Shown one piece after another: positions 41,078 to 49,789 of a stretch of DNA of 64,000 bases. The notes beneath the pieces were generated by a model, which saw only the letters and a program-made list of their open reading frames with translations, searched no databases and was not told the origin of the DNA. How positions within the stretch are numbered: the first letter of the stretch is position 1; each line of letters begins with the position of its first letter. The position numbers and the translations under genes were made by a program. The DNA is from Sedimentitalea sp041224545 (lineage in GTDB: Bacteria; Pseudomonadota; Alphaproteobacteria; Rhodobacterales; Rhodobacteraceae): assembly GCF_041224545.1 (NCBI RefSeq), contig NZ_JBGFGP010000104.1, positions 1 to 64,000 of the forward strand. Reading direction: 5' to 3'.

Positions 41078-42005
41078 CGGCCTGCTCCCGCGAAGTGACG
41101 CGCACATACCAGATCAGCGAAACCATCACCGCCGCCATCAGCATAAGCGACAGCGCAGCGCCCAGGGGCCAGTTGCGGCCGGCGCCGAATTGCAGTTCGA
41201 TCAGGTTTCCGAACATCAGGTTCTTGCCGCCGCCCAGCACGCGCGGCGTGACATAGGCGCCCAGCGACGGAATGAACACGAGGATCGACCCGGCGATGAT
41301 TCCGGGCTTGATGAGCGGCAGGATGACCCGGCGAAACGCCGTCCAGCGCCCGGCATAGAGATCATGCGCCGCTTCGACCAGCCTAAAATCCAGCTTGTCC
41401 ACCGCCGCATAGACCGGCAGCACCATCAACGGCAGGTAGACATAGGTCATGCCGAAGGCGATGGCGAAATTGGTGAACATGAGCTGGATCGGCGTGTCGA
41501 TGACACCGATTAAAATGAGGATGTTGTTGAACACGCCTTCGGCGCGCAGCAGTTCCTGAATCGCGATGGTGCGCACCAGCAGGTTGGTCCAGAACGGCAC
41601 CGTGATCAGGAACAGCCAGAATTCCCGTCGGCCAGGCGGTTGCGTGGCAATGAACCACGCGGTCGGAACGCCAAAGATCAGGGTCGTCACCGTGGTGATC
41701 AGCGATAGCGACAGGCTGCGCCAGAAGATCGAAAGATGCGCGTCGGCCCACATCAGCGTGTCGTCGAAAATGTCGCGCTGAAGAAAGATGCCGACCCAGC
41801 CGTCGGTCGAGAACTCCCACTTGACGTTGCCATAGTCGCCGGGCGCGAGAAAGGAATAGACCACCATCACCAGCAGCGGCCCGGTTGCCGCGCAGACGAT
41901 GATAACAAGCGCAGGCAGCGACAACAGCCAGCGGCGGCGGGTGTCCTGGCGCGCGGCTTCGGCTTCGAGGTCGCCGGGGGCAAAAGGCGGGCTGGTGTCG
42001 GTCAC
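41070..42005 (-). CDS. potB: ABC transporter permease, PotB type
   Basis: A 311-residue permease with six helices and a long N-terminal cytosolic leader (MTDTSPPFAPGDLEAEAARQ). The EAA docking loop is LVEAAHDLYAGRWTAFRRVILP (about 209-230). It contains the extended periplasmic loop between helices 1 and 2 typical of PotB. Its stop overlaps potC; its start lies four bases after potA. Confidence 0.92.
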   Translation of the reverse strand: MTDTSPPFAPGDLEAEAARQDTRRRWLLSLPALVIIVCAATGPLLVMVVYSFLAPGDYGNVKWEFSTDGWVGIFLQRDIFDDTLMWADAHLSIFWRSLSLSLITTVTTLIFGVPTAWFIATQPPGRREFWLFLITVPFWTNLLVRTIAIQELLRAEGVFNNILILIGVIDTPIQLMFTNFAIAFGMTYVYLPLMVLPVYAAVDKLDFRLVEAAHDLYAGRWTAFRRVILPLIKPGIIAGSILVFIPSLGAYVTPRVLGGGKNLMFGNLIELQFGAGRNWPLGAALSLMLMAAVMVSLIWYVRVTSREQADD

Positions 42006-42009
42006 GGCC

Positions 42010-43113
42010 TCAATCCCTCAGAACGGTGATGGCACCGGGCGCAAAGCTCATGGCGACGGTGCCGCCCAGACCGGGCAGCGCGTCATCGCTTCCGGGTGCA
42101 TTCGCCATGCGCACCTTGACCAGTTCGCCGGTTTCCAGGCGCAGGTGAACCGCTGTCGCGTCCCCCGAATAGACGATGTTCTCGATCACCGCGGCTATTT
42201 CATTGCCGGAGGGTTGGCCCGCGCGCAAACTGGCGTGCTCGGGACGGATCAGAACGCTGACTGCGCCATCGGCGACGCCATGTGGAACCGTCACATCGAA
42301 CCGTCCGCCCGCGCGCAGCGTCACGGTATTGCCCGTCAGTTCGGCGTCCAGAAAATTCGACTCACCGATGAAATTGGCCACGAAGCGCTCGGCGGGGCGT
42401 TCATATATATCCCGGGGCGACCCGATCTGGAGAATCTTGCCCGCGCTCATCACCGCGATGCGGTCGGACATGGTCAGCGCCTCTTCCTGATCGTGGGTGA
42501 CGAAGATGAAGGTGATCCCTGTTTCGTGTTGCAACCGTTTGAGTTCGATCTGCATTTCCTTGCGCAGCTTGAGATCGAGCGCGGATAGCGGTTCGTCGAG
42601 AAGCAGCACTTCGGGATGCGGGGCGAGGGCGCGGGCGAGCGCGACGCGCTGTTGCTGCCCGCCCGAAATTTCCGAGGTGCGGCGGTTCTTGAGCGGCTCC
42701 ATCTGCACCAGCCTGAGCATCCGGTCCACCGTTTCGGCAATCTCGGATTTGGGCTTGCCCAGCATCTCGAGCCCGAACGCGATGTTGCCTGCGACGCTCA
42801 TATGCGGAAACAGCGCATAGTTCTGGAACACCGTGTTGATCGGGCGCTGGTTCGGGGGCAGGCGCGAGATGTCCCGCCCGCCCAGTTGCAGCGTTCCCAT
42901 CGTCGGCGGCTCGAACCCGGCAATCAGCCGCAGCAGCGTGGTCTTGCCGCAACCGGACGGACCCAGCAGCGTGAAGAATTCATTTCGGCGAATCGACACG
43001 GAGACGTCATCAAGCGCGCGCACCTCCTGCTCTCCGCCAAAAATCTTCGAGACGCGGTTGACCTCAACCGCAGAGATATCAGACGCAATGTCCGGATGTG
43101 TCAGTTGATCCAT
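42010..43113 (-). CDS. potA: Spermidine/putrescine-type ABC transporter ATP-binding protein
   Basis: A 367-residue ATPase. Walker A is GPSGCGKTT (51-59), the Q-loop is at VFQNYALFP, the signature is ISGGQQQRVALARAL (149-163), Walker B is VLLLDEPLSALD (169-180), and the switch His is in FVTHDQEEA. A C-terminal TOBE domain (from about 290) has LIRPEHASL. It energises import through PotB/PotC. It is the first gene of the minus-strand operon and diverges from edd across a 321-base region that must contain both promoters. Confidence 0.93.
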   Translation of the reverse strand: MDQLTHPDIASDISAVEVNRVSKIFGGEQEVRALDDVSVSIRRNEFFTLLGPSGCGKTTLLRLIAGFEPPTMGTLQLGGRDISRLPPNQRPINTVFQNYALFPHMSVAGNIAFGLEMLGKPKSEIAETVDRMLRLVQMEPLKNRRTSEISGGQQQRVALARALAPHPEVLLLDEPLSALDLKLRKEMQIELKRLQHETGITFIFVTHDQEEALTMSDRIAVMSAGKILQIGSPRDIYERPAERFVANFIGESNFLDAELTGNTVTLRAGGRFDVTVPHGVADGAVSVLIRPEHASLRAGQPSGNEIAAVIENIVYSGDATAVHLRLETGELVKVRMANAPGSDDALPGLGGTVAMSFAPGAITVLRD

Positions 43114-43298
43114 GTTCCCCGTTGGTCTTGTGCGGACCCGGAGACCTGCTCCGGCCCTGTTTTCTTTCAGCCTATATCAAAGTCCGAGCGATGCAATAGA
43201 TCCGGCTTGCGACCGGGCGAGGCCAGGATGGGCCTGCCCGGAAACTGACCAATGGGAAATGATGTCCGGGGTTTGGGCTTGCCGGGGCTGCCTGGAAG

Positions 43299-43312
43299 TG
43301 TTAGCGCTACCA
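43299..43312. promoter_or_regulatory. LacI/GntR-type operator candidate
   Basis: TGTTAGCGCTACCA is a 14-base palindrome with one mismatched pair around AGCGCT. Operators of this form are typical of LacI-family sugar regulators such as gluconate repressors. It lies about 125 bases before the edd start. Confidence 0.55.
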
Positions 43313-43420
43313 TAGACCTTTGCTTCACCAGTTGCGCGACAGGTTCCGGTGAATTCGAGCGGTGCCTTGCAAGCGCCGCCGATCGCATGTGCGGGGATCG
43401 AAACGCGACCAGACTTGAAA

Positions 43421-43434
43421 GAGAAAGCGCTCTC
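43421..43434. promoter_or_regulatory. Second palindrome at the edd start codon
   Basis: GAGAAAGCGCTCTC is symmetric around GCGC with one mismatched pair and directly precedes the ATG at 43435. It shares the A-GCGCT core with the site at 43299, which supports a common LacI-type regulator; the regulator gene itself is not in the window. Confidence 0.45.
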
Positions 43435-45243
43435 ATGGTTTTACATTCCAAAATCGCGGAAGTCACGGACCGGATCGTCGCGCGCAGCAACGAGACGCGG
43501 GGCCGGTATCTGGATCGCATGCGCAGCGCCGCCGACAAGGGCCCGGCCCGCGCGCACCTGTCATGCAGCGGTCAGGCACATGCTTTTGCCGGCGCCGGGC
43601 CTGATCAGCAGGCGCTGGCCACCGGAACCGGCGGCAACCTTGGGATTGTTACCGCCTATAACGACATGCTGTCGGCCCATCAGCCGTTCGAGCGCTATCC
43701 CGAGCTGATCCGTGCGGCGGCGCGCAAGGTCGGCGGAACCGCGCAGGTTGCGGGCGGGGTTCCGGCAATGTGCGATGGTGTCACGCAGGGTGAGGTGGGC
43801 ATGGAGCTCAGCCTGTTTTCCCGCGACGTGATCGCGCTCGCGGCCGGGGTCGCGATGAGCCACAACACCTATGACGCGGCGGTCTTCCTGGGTGTCTGCG
43901 ACAAGATCGTTCCCGGGCTGGTGATCGCGGCGCAGGCGTTTGGCCACATCCCCATCGTGTTCCTGCCGGCGGGGCCGATGACCTCGGGGCTGCCCAACGA
44001 TGAAAAGGCCAGGGTGCGCCAGAAATTTGCCGCCGGCGAGGTGGGGCGCGATGCGCTGATGGCGGCAGAGATGGCGGCGTATCACGGGCCGGGCACCTGC
44101 ACCTTTTACGGCACCGCCAACACCAACCAGATGTTGATGGAATTCATGGGCCTGCACCTGCCGGGGTCGAGCTTTGTCAATCCGAATACGGAATTGCGCG
44201 ACGCGCTGACCGTTGCGGGGGCACAGCGCGCCCTGTCGCTCAGCGCGCTGGGCAACAATTACACGCCGGTGTTTGATATCCTGACCGAACGCGCATTCGT
44301 GAACGGGATCGTCGGACTGCACGCCACCGGTGGATCGACCAATCTGCTCATTCATCTGGTGGCGATGGCGCGTGCCGGGGGGATCATTCTGGATTGGGAA
44401 GATTTTTCGGATCTCTCCGAGGTCGTGCCGCTGATGGCGCGCGTCTATCCGAACGGCCTGGCGGATGTGAACCATTTTCATGCGGCGGGCGGCCTTGGCT
44501 ACATGATCGGAGATCTGCTCGACTCGGGTCTTCTGCATCCGGACACCCGCACGGTCGCCGGCGACGGGCTGGCGCATTATACCGAGGAACCGCGGTTGAA
44601 GGACGGCCTCCTGACTTGGGAACAGGGCAGCGGCACCTCGCTGAATGACAAGATACTGCGCCCCGTATCCGATCCGTTCCAGGCCAATGGCGGGTTGAAA
44701 CGGCTGGCCGGCAATCTGGGGACGGCGGTGATGAAAATCTCTGCGGTTGCGCCGGAACATCGCACGGTCGAGGCACCGGTGCGGGTGTTTCACGATCAGG
44801 ATGCGGTCAAGGCGGCGTTCAAGGCCGGTGAGTTCATGGAGGACACGATCGTTGTCGTGCGCTTCCAGGGGCCGAAGGCCAACGGCATGCCCGAATTGCA
44901 CAGCCTGACCCCGTTGCTCTCCATCCTTCAGGGCAAGGGTATCCGGGTCGCGCTTGTGACGGACGGGCGCATGTCGGGTGCGTCGGGCAAGGTTCCGGCG
45001 GCGATCCATGTCAGCCCCGAGGCGCTGGACGGGGGCTCGATTGCACGGTTGCAGGATGGTGATATCCTGCGCGTCGACGCCGAGAGCGGGGCGCTTGAAA
45101 TCCTGACCGAGGGTGTTCTTGACCGGCCCGCCGCGCAAGCGGATCTTTCCGCGAACGAGGCGGGTCTGGGGCGCGAACTTTTTGCCAATTTCCGCCGTGC
45201 CGTCTGTTCCGCAGACAGCGGCGCAACCATTTTCGGAGTATGA
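43435..45243 (+). CDS. edd: Phosphogluconate dehydratase (Entner-Doudoroff)
   Basis: A 602-residue iron-sulfur dehydratase converting 6-phosphogluconate to 2-keto-3-deoxy-6-phosphogluconate. Cluster-region motifs are LGVCDKIVPG with C155 and GPGTCTFYGTANTNQ with C222; GGVPAMCDGVTQG (108-120) and the C-terminal VTDGRMSGASGKVPAAIHVSPEA are family marks. It is full length. The ATG at 43435 matches the usual N-terminus of the family, although the frame is open further upstream. eda follows three bases after its stop. This is the standard sugar route of marine Rhodobacteraceae, which often lack phosphofructokinase activity. Confidence 0.96.
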   Translation: MVLHSKIAEVTDRIVARSNETRGRYLDRMRSAADKGPARAHLSCSGQAHAFAGAGPDQQALATGTGGNLGIVTAYNDMLSAHQPFERYPELIRAAARKVGGTAQVAGGVPAMCDGVTQGEVGMELSLFSRDVIALAAGVAMSHNTYDAAVFLGVCDKIVPGLVIAAQAFGHIPIVFLPAGPMTSGLPNDEKARVRQKFAAGEVGRDALMAAEMAAYHGPGTCTFYGTANTNQMLMEFMGLHLPGSSFVNPNTELRDALTVAGAQRALSLSALGNNYTPVFDILTERAFVNGIVGLHATGGSTNLLIHLVAMARAGGIILDWEDFSDLSEVVPLMARVYPNGLADVNHFHAAGGLGYMIGDLLDSGLLHPDTRTVAGDGLAHYTEEPRLKDGLLTWEQGSGTSLNDKILRPVSDPFQANGGLKRLAGNLGTAVMKISAVAPEHRTVEAPVRVFHDQDAVKAAFKAGEFMEDTIVVVRFQGPKANGMPELHSLTPLLSILQGKGIRVALVTDGRMSGASGKVPAAIHVSPEALDGGSIARLQDGDILRVDAESGALEILTEGVLDRPAAQADLSANEAGLGRELFANFRRAVCSADSGATIFGV

Positions 45244-45246
45244 GCC

Positions 45247-45894
45247 ATGACTCTCTCACCCCGGGACGCGAGCCGGCGTACCCGCGAAATCTGTGCCCGC
45301 GCGCCCATCGTTCCTGTGATTGTCGTTCACGATGTCGCCCACGCCCGCCCGCTTGCCGAGGCGCTGGTGGCGGGCGGCCTTCCCGCGCTTGAGGTCACGC
45401 TGCGCACGCCCGTCGCGCTTGAAGCAATCCGGATCATGTCCGAGGTTCCCGGAGGCATTGTCGGTGCGGGAACCCTCGTTACGCCGCAGGACGTGCGCGC
45501 CGCGTGCGAAGCAGGGGCGCGGTTCGGCGTCTCTCCGGGCGCGACGCCGACCCTGCTCGATGCCTGCGAGGCCGAGGATCTGCCGACGCTGCCGGGCGCG
45601 GCAACCGCGACCGAGGCGATGATGCTGCTTGAGCGCGGGTATGACATGCTCAAGTTCTTTCCCGCCGAAGCCTCTGGCGGTGCGCCTGCGCTCAAGGGCA
45701 TCGGTGCGCCATTGCCGCAGATCACCTTCTGTCCGACCGGCGGTGTCAGCCCCGGCAATGCCGCAAGCTATCTGGCGCTGTCCAACGTGCTCTGCGCGGG
45801 GGGCAGCTGGGTCGCACCCGCCGATCTGATGAAAGCGGGTGACTGGGCCGGTATCGAAGCGCTTGCACGCGAGGCGAGCCAGCTGTCGGCCTGA
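45247..45894 (+). CDS. eda: 2-keto-3-deoxy-6-phosphogluconate aldolase
   Basis: A 215-residue class I aldolase splitting KDPG into pyruvate and glyceraldehyde-3-phosphate. The Schiff-base lysine is K136 in YDMLKFFPAE and the catalytic Glu is E49 in ALEVTLRTP. The phosphate-binding loop is CPTGGVSPGNAASYL. It starts three bases after edd, giving an edd-eda operon. It ends 19 bases from the convergent tetR gene. Confidence 0.96.
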   Translation: MTLSPRDASRRTREICARAPIVPVIVVHDVAHARPLAEALVAGGLPALEVTLRTPVALEAIRIMSEVPGGIVGAGTLVTPQDVRAACEAGARFGVSPGATPTLLDACEAEDLPTLPGAATATEAMMLLERGYDMLKFFPAEASGGAPALKGIGAPLPQITFCPTGGVSPGNAASYLALSNVLCAGGSWVAPADLMKAGDWAGIEALAREASQLSA

Positions 45895-45913
45895 ACCGGT
45901 CCAGGCCCGACTC

Positions 45914-46570
45914 TCAGCAATGTTGCAGGATCGCCCGGATGCCGGCCGCGCAAAAACGCACCAGTTCGTCCTGATGATCCGCTCCGATTGTACCGGTCGC
46001 GCCCAGCGTCTCGATGCGCCACGACGAGGTGAGCAGCGCCAGCATCGCGGACACGGAATAGACAAATCCCGATGCAATCGCCGGGCGCCGCGCGTCGGGA
46101 AACAGGCTGGCGAACTCGTCGATGAACCGGTTGGCCGTGGGGTCGAAACACTCCGCAGCAAGATCGCGCCATCGCGAATCCGCCGACGCGATCGCCACGA
46201 GTCGTGCATAGGCCAGCCATTGCACGTCACCGCTTGCCGCGCGGTCCAGATATGGCCCGACAAAGCATCCGAGCAGGTCTTCCACCGTCATCGGCCCGGC
46301 GGATTTGCGGGCGGTCAGCCGGTCGATACGTTCGGTTGACAGATCATCGGCGCGCCGTTTGACCGTCTGGCAAAACAGCTCTGCCTTGCCACCCCCGTGG
46401 TGATGAACCAGCCCCACCTGGGTTCCTGCCAGAGCCGCAATGTCGCGTAGGGTTGCGGCATCGAATCCCTTGTCCGCAAACACGGTTTCCGCCGCATCAA
46501 AGATGCGTTCGCGGGTTCGAATGGCCCGTTCGGACGGGGCACGTTGACGTCGGGTTTCTGAAATCGCCAT
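45914..46570 (-). CDS. TetR-family transcriptional regulator
   Basis: A 218-residue TetR repressor. The N-terminal HTH is RERIFDAAETVFADKGFDAATLRDIAALAGTQ-like, spanning residues 20-51; the turn before the usual Y-x-H-F-x-x-K segment reads LVHHHGGGKAELF, with glycines replacing the normal phenylalanine, a mild oddity. The ligand domain is helical. It diverges from the flavin monooxygenase gene with a 65-base gap holding a perfect inverted repeat, so it probably represses itself and the FMO-symporter-epimerase-SDR operon until a substrate or intermediate binds. Confidence 0.9.
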   Translation of the reverse strand: MAISETRRQRAPSERAIRTRERIFDAAETVFADKGFDAATLRDIAALAGTQVGLVHHHGGGKAELFCQTVKRRADDLSTERIDRLTARKSAGPMTVEDLLGCFVGPYLDRAASGDVQWLAYARLVAIASADSRWRDLAAECFDPTANRFIDEFASLFPDARRPAIASGFVYSVSAMLALLTSSWRIETLGATGTIGADHQDELVRFCAAGIRAILQHC

Positions 46571-46589
46571 AAAATCAGCTTGCCTTAGA

Positions 46590-46605
46590 TTGAACGGTTG
46601 TTCAA
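46590..46605. promoter_or_regulatory. TetR operator candidate
   Basis: TTGAAC-GGTT-GTTCAA is a perfect inverted repeat with 6-bp arms, lying 19 bases before tetR and 30 bases before the monooxygenase start. The size and position fit a TetR-type operator shared by both genes. Confidence 0.7.
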
Positions 46606-46635
46606 GTTAATGGGGTGACGTCGGCGAGGGAACGG

Positions 46636-47952
46636 ATGAAAGATACGCGTGAACAGTTTGCCCTGATTGGCGCAGGGCCAATGGGGCTGGCCGCGGCCAA
46701 GACCCTGCACGAGCAGGGCATCGCCTTTCAGGGGTTCGAGCTGCATTCGGATGTGGGCGGGCTCTGGGACATAGATAACCCGAAATCCACCATGTACGAG
46801 AGCGCGCATCTGATCTCATCGAGGCGGATGACCGAGTTCACCGACTTTCCGATGCGCGACGAGGTGGCGGAATACCCGTCCCATCGCGAGATGAAGCGGT
46901 ATTTCGGCGACTTTGCCGGTCACTTCGACCTGCGACGACACTTCAGGTTCGGTAGCGAAGTGCTGCGCACCGAACCTCTGGGCGAAACCGGAGAGGGGTG
47001 GCGCGTGGTCTGGCGCGATGACACCGGCGAGCATGAGGCGATCTATGCCGGCGTGCTGATCGCCAACGGCACGCTCTCCGAGCCGAACCGGCCGTGTTTT
47101 GCGGGCACGTTTGACGGGGAACTGATCCATGCCGCCGAGTACCGGAGTGCTGCGCAGTTCGATGGCAAACGGGTGCTGGTGGTCGGGGCCGGCAATTCCG
47201 GCTGTGACATAGCGGTGGATGCGATCCATCATGGGATCAGCTGCGACCTGTCGATGCGCAGGGGCTATCATTTCGTGCCGAAATACGTGTTTGGCAAACC
47301 CGCCGACACGGTGGGCGGCGGCATCAGGCTGCCAAAATGGCTCAAGCGCAAGGTCGATGCGCTGATCCTTGGCTGGTTCGTCGGCAACCCGCAGAAATAC
47401 GGGTTCCCCAAACCGGACCACAAGCTGTATGAAAGCCATCCGATCGTGAATTCGCTGGTTCTGTACCATGCGGGTCACGGCGATCTGCGCGTCCGTCCGG
47501 ATATCGACAGGCTCGACGGGCATACGGTCCACTTCCGCGATGGCAGCCGGGCCGATTATGACATGATCCTCGCGGCGACGGGTTACCGGCTGCATTACCC
47601 GTTCATCGACGACGCGCTGCTGAACTGGCAGGGCGATGCGCCGCACCTCTATCTCAATGCCATGCACCCGACGCGTGACGATCTGTTCGTGCTGGGCATG
47701 ATCGAGGCGACAGGTCTTGGCTGGCAGGGGCGGCATGAACAGGCCGAACTGGTTGCCCGCTACATTGCCGGCCTGCGTCTTGCGCGCAACGAAGCCCGGC
47801 TGCTGCAGGCGGAAAAGGCCGATAGCTATACCCGCGTGACCGGTGGCATGTCCTATCTGAACGTGGCGCGGATGGCCTATTACGTTGACAAGACGACCTA
47901 TCGGGCTGCGGTCAACGCCTGGATCACGGCGCTGGGCGGGAAGGGGGCATGA
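46636..47952 (+). CDS. Flavin-containing monooxygenase (FMO/BVMO family)
   Basis: A 438-residue class B flavoprotein monooxygenase. FAD loop GAGPMG (12-17), the FMO signature FDGELIHAAEY (158-168) and NADPH loop GAGNSG (183-188) are all present, followed by the ATGYRLHYPF motif. Such enzymes oxygenate soft nucleophiles or carry out Baeyer-Villiger oxidation of ketones. The start at 46636 is preferred because GAGGGAACGG lies just before it; ATG 46615 is an alternative. Its stop overlaps the symporter gene by ATGA. It is under the divergent TetR regulator. It is too diverged to assign to the trimethylamine monooxygenase (Tmm) group by eye. Confidence 0.9.
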   Translation: MKDTREQFALIGAGPMGLAAAKTLHEQGIAFQGFELHSDVGGLWDIDNPKSTMYESAHLISSRRMTEFTDFPMRDEVAEYPSHREMKRYFGDFAGHFDLRRHFRFGSEVLRTEPLGETGEGWRVVWRDDTGEHEAIYAGVLIANGTLSEPNRPCFAGTFDGELIHAAEYRSAAQFDGKRVLVVGAGNSGCDIAVDAIHHGISCDLSMRRGYHFVPKYVFGKPADTVGGGIRLPKWLKRKVDALILGWFVGNPQKYGFPKPDHKLYESHPIVNSLVLYHAGHGDLRVRPDIDRLDGHTVHFRDGSRADYDMILAATGYRLHYPFIDDALLNWQGDAPHLYLNAMHPTRDDLFVLGMIEATGLGWQGRHEQAELVARYIAGLRLARNEARLLQAEKADSYTRVTGGMSYLNVARMAYYVDKTTYRAAVNAWITALGGKGA

Positions 47953-48863
47953 CAGGTATCGACGACATCGTCCTGAATTTCAGCCCCGGTTCCCTGACGG
48001 TGCTGAACGCGGTGCTGGCGATCGTGATGTTCTCGGTCGCGATCGACCTTCGCCCGTCCGATTTTCATCGACTCATGCAGGCACCCAAGCCGTTGATCAC
48101 CGGGCTGATCTCGCAATTCGTCGTCCTGCCGGCGCTGACCTATTGCCTTGTGCTGCTGACGCAACCGCGCCCCTCCATCGCGCTTGGCCTGATCCTCATT
48201 GCGGCGTGTCCGGGGGGCAATATCTCGAATTTCATCACCCACAGGGCCGGTGGCAATGCGGCGTTGTCCGTGTCGCTGACGGCGTTTGCCACGGTTGCGA
48301 CCGTATTCGTGACGCCCTTCAACATTGCATTCTGGGGCAGCCTCTATGCGCCGACCCGCGAGATACTGCAGCGCACCGAGATCGATCCGCTCAGCGTGGC
48401 GATCACCGTCGGTTTCATGCTGATCCTGCCGCTGGTGCTTGGCGTTACGCTGAACAGCCGACGTCCGGATATCGCGGCACGGATCCGGCCGATGCTGCAA
48501 TGGATCTCGTTCGGCATTTTCATCGCCTTCGTCCTGCTGGCGCTTGCGGCGAACTGGACGTTTTTTCTGCAATACGCCGGAGCGGTCGCGGTCCTGGTCA
48601 TCCTGCACAACGCGATTGCGCTGGCGGCGGGCTATGGCTGCGCGACACTCGCGGGGGTTTCCTCCTTTGACCGGAGGGCCATCACGATCGAAACGGGTAT
48701 CCAGAACTCCGGGCTCGGGCTGGTGTTGATCTTCGGATTTTTCGGCGGGCTTGGCGGCATGGCCGTGGTGGCGGCGTTCTGGGGCATATGGCACGCAATT
48801 TCAGGGCTGGCGCTCGCCGCGCTGCTCGGTCGGACGGAGGCCGCCCGATGCCCCGCATCCTGA
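47949..48863 (+). CDS. Bile-acid:sodium-symporter (BASS) family transporter
   Basis: A 304-residue membrane protein with nine to ten helices of the BASS/ASBT family. The sodium-site region LILIAACPGGNISNFITHRAGG (about 76-97) and the second crossing region IETGIQNSGLGLVLIFG (about 240-256) are clear. Family members import bile acids, steroids, pantoate, pyruvate or other organic anions with Na+. It overlaps the FMO gene by four bases and the epimerase gene by sixteen, so it is a fixed part of this operon and probably imports the compound that the FMO and dehydrogenases process. Confidence 0.92.
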   Translation: MTGIDDIVLNFSPGSLTVLNAVLAIVMFSVAIDLRPSDFHRLMQAPKPLITGLISQFVVLPALTYCLVLLTQPRPSIALGLILIAACPGGNISNFITHRAGGNAALSVSLTAFATVATVFVTPFNIAFWGSLYAPTREILQRTEIDPLSVAITVGFMLILPLVLGVTLNSRRPDIAARIRPMLQWISFGIFIAFVLLALAANWTFFLQYAGAVAVLVILHNAIALAAGYGCATLAGVSSFDRRAITIETGIQNSGLGLVLIFGFFGGLGGMAVVAAFWGIWHAISGLALAALLGRTEAARCPAS

Positions 48864-49789
48864 TCACCGGCGCCTCCGGCATGATCGGGCGGGCGCTGCT
48901 GCGGGCGCTGGCCACGCGGCAAACGCATGAAATCGTCGCGACCGATCTGGCGCCGGCACCCGACCTGCCGGCGACGATCCCGTTCGAGCGTCTGGACGTG
49001 ACAGGCCCGGATGCGGCGGCTGTTGTCGCGCGGCACCGACCGGATGTGATCGTGCACCTGGCCTCGATCGTGACGCCCGCCAGGGGGATGCCCCGTGACA
49101 CGGCCTATGCGGTCGATGTCACGGGAAGCCGCAACGTGTTGCAGGCGGCGCTCGAACACGGGGTGCGGCGGCTGGTGGTGACGTCGTCGGGTGCCGCATA
49201 TGGCTATCATGCGGACAACCCCGTGCCTTTGCGCGAGAGTGATCCATTGCGCGGCAATACCGCCTTTCCCTATGCCTATCACAAGCGGCTGGTCGAGGAG
49301 ATGCTTGCGCAGGCCCGCTCCAATGCGCCGGGCCTCGAACAGGTGGTACTGCGTGTCGGAACGGTGCTTGGCGCGGGCACCGACAACCAGATTACCGCGC
49401 TGTTTCGCAAACCCCGCCTGCTCGCCATCAGAGGCAGCGACAGCCCCTTCGTCTTTATCTGGACCGAGGATCTGGCGCGTATCCTGGAACGTGCGGCGAC
49501 CGATGGTCCGGCGGGCGTCTTTAACGTGGCCGGGGACGGGGTGATGGGGATCTCCGATCTGGCAGAGGTGCTCGGCAAGCCTGTGCTCTGCCTGCCGGCG
49601 GTGGCTCTGCGCGCGGTATTGGCCATCGCCCACCCGCTGGGGCTGAGCGGTTATGGCCCCGAGCAGGTGCGCTTTCTGCAATATCGCCCGGTGCTGGCCA
49701 ATACCGCGCTGAAGGCCGATTTCGGATATATCCCGCAAAAGAGCAGTCGCGAGGTTTTCGATCTCTGGAAACAGGCGGCCGGACTATGA
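48848..49789 (+). CDS. NAD-dependent epimerase/dehydratase family protein
   Basis: A 313-residue extended SDR. The NAD loop is LITGASGMIGRALL (5-18) and the catalytic tyrosine/lysine are in AYGYH and PYAYHKRLVEE, with S in VVTSSGAAYG. The family includes sugar epimerases and 3-beta-hydroxysteroid-type dehydrogenases. With a BASS carrier, FMO and a classical SDR in one operon, a sterol- or terpenoid-like alcohol oxidation is a fair guess, but a sugar substrate is not excluded. ATG at 48848 is chosen within the overlap with the transporter gene. Its stop overlaps the SDR gene (ATGA). Confidence 0.88.
   Translation: MPRILITGASGMIGRALLRALATRQTHEIVATDLAPAPDLPATIPFERLDVTGPDAAAVVARHRPDVIVHLASIVTPARGMPRDTAYAVDVTGSRNVLQAALEHGVRRLVVTSSGAAYGYHADNPVPLRESDPLRGNTAFPYAYHKRLVEEMLAQARSNAPGLEQVVLRVGTVLGAGTDNQITALFRKPRLLAIRGSDSPFVFIWTEDLARILERAATDGPAGVFNVAGDGVMGISDLAEVLGKPVLCLPAVALRAVLAIAHPLGLSGYGPEQVRFLQYRPVLANTALKADFGYIPQKSSREVFDLWKQAAGL

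Larger units (their letters stand above)
43114..43434. other. Divergent promoter region of potA and edd
   Basis: A 321-base intergenic region without a credible gene, although the edd reading frame is open back to 43252. It contains two LacI-type palindromes, listed separately, at 43299-43312 and 43421-43434. The second abuts the edd start codon, so a bound repressor would block translation start and transcription. Confidence 0.6.

Noticed and set aside
46615..46636. Earlier start for the flavin monooxygenase
   Set aside because: The later ATG at 46636 has a clear ribosome-binding site and the FAD-binding strand begins right after it.
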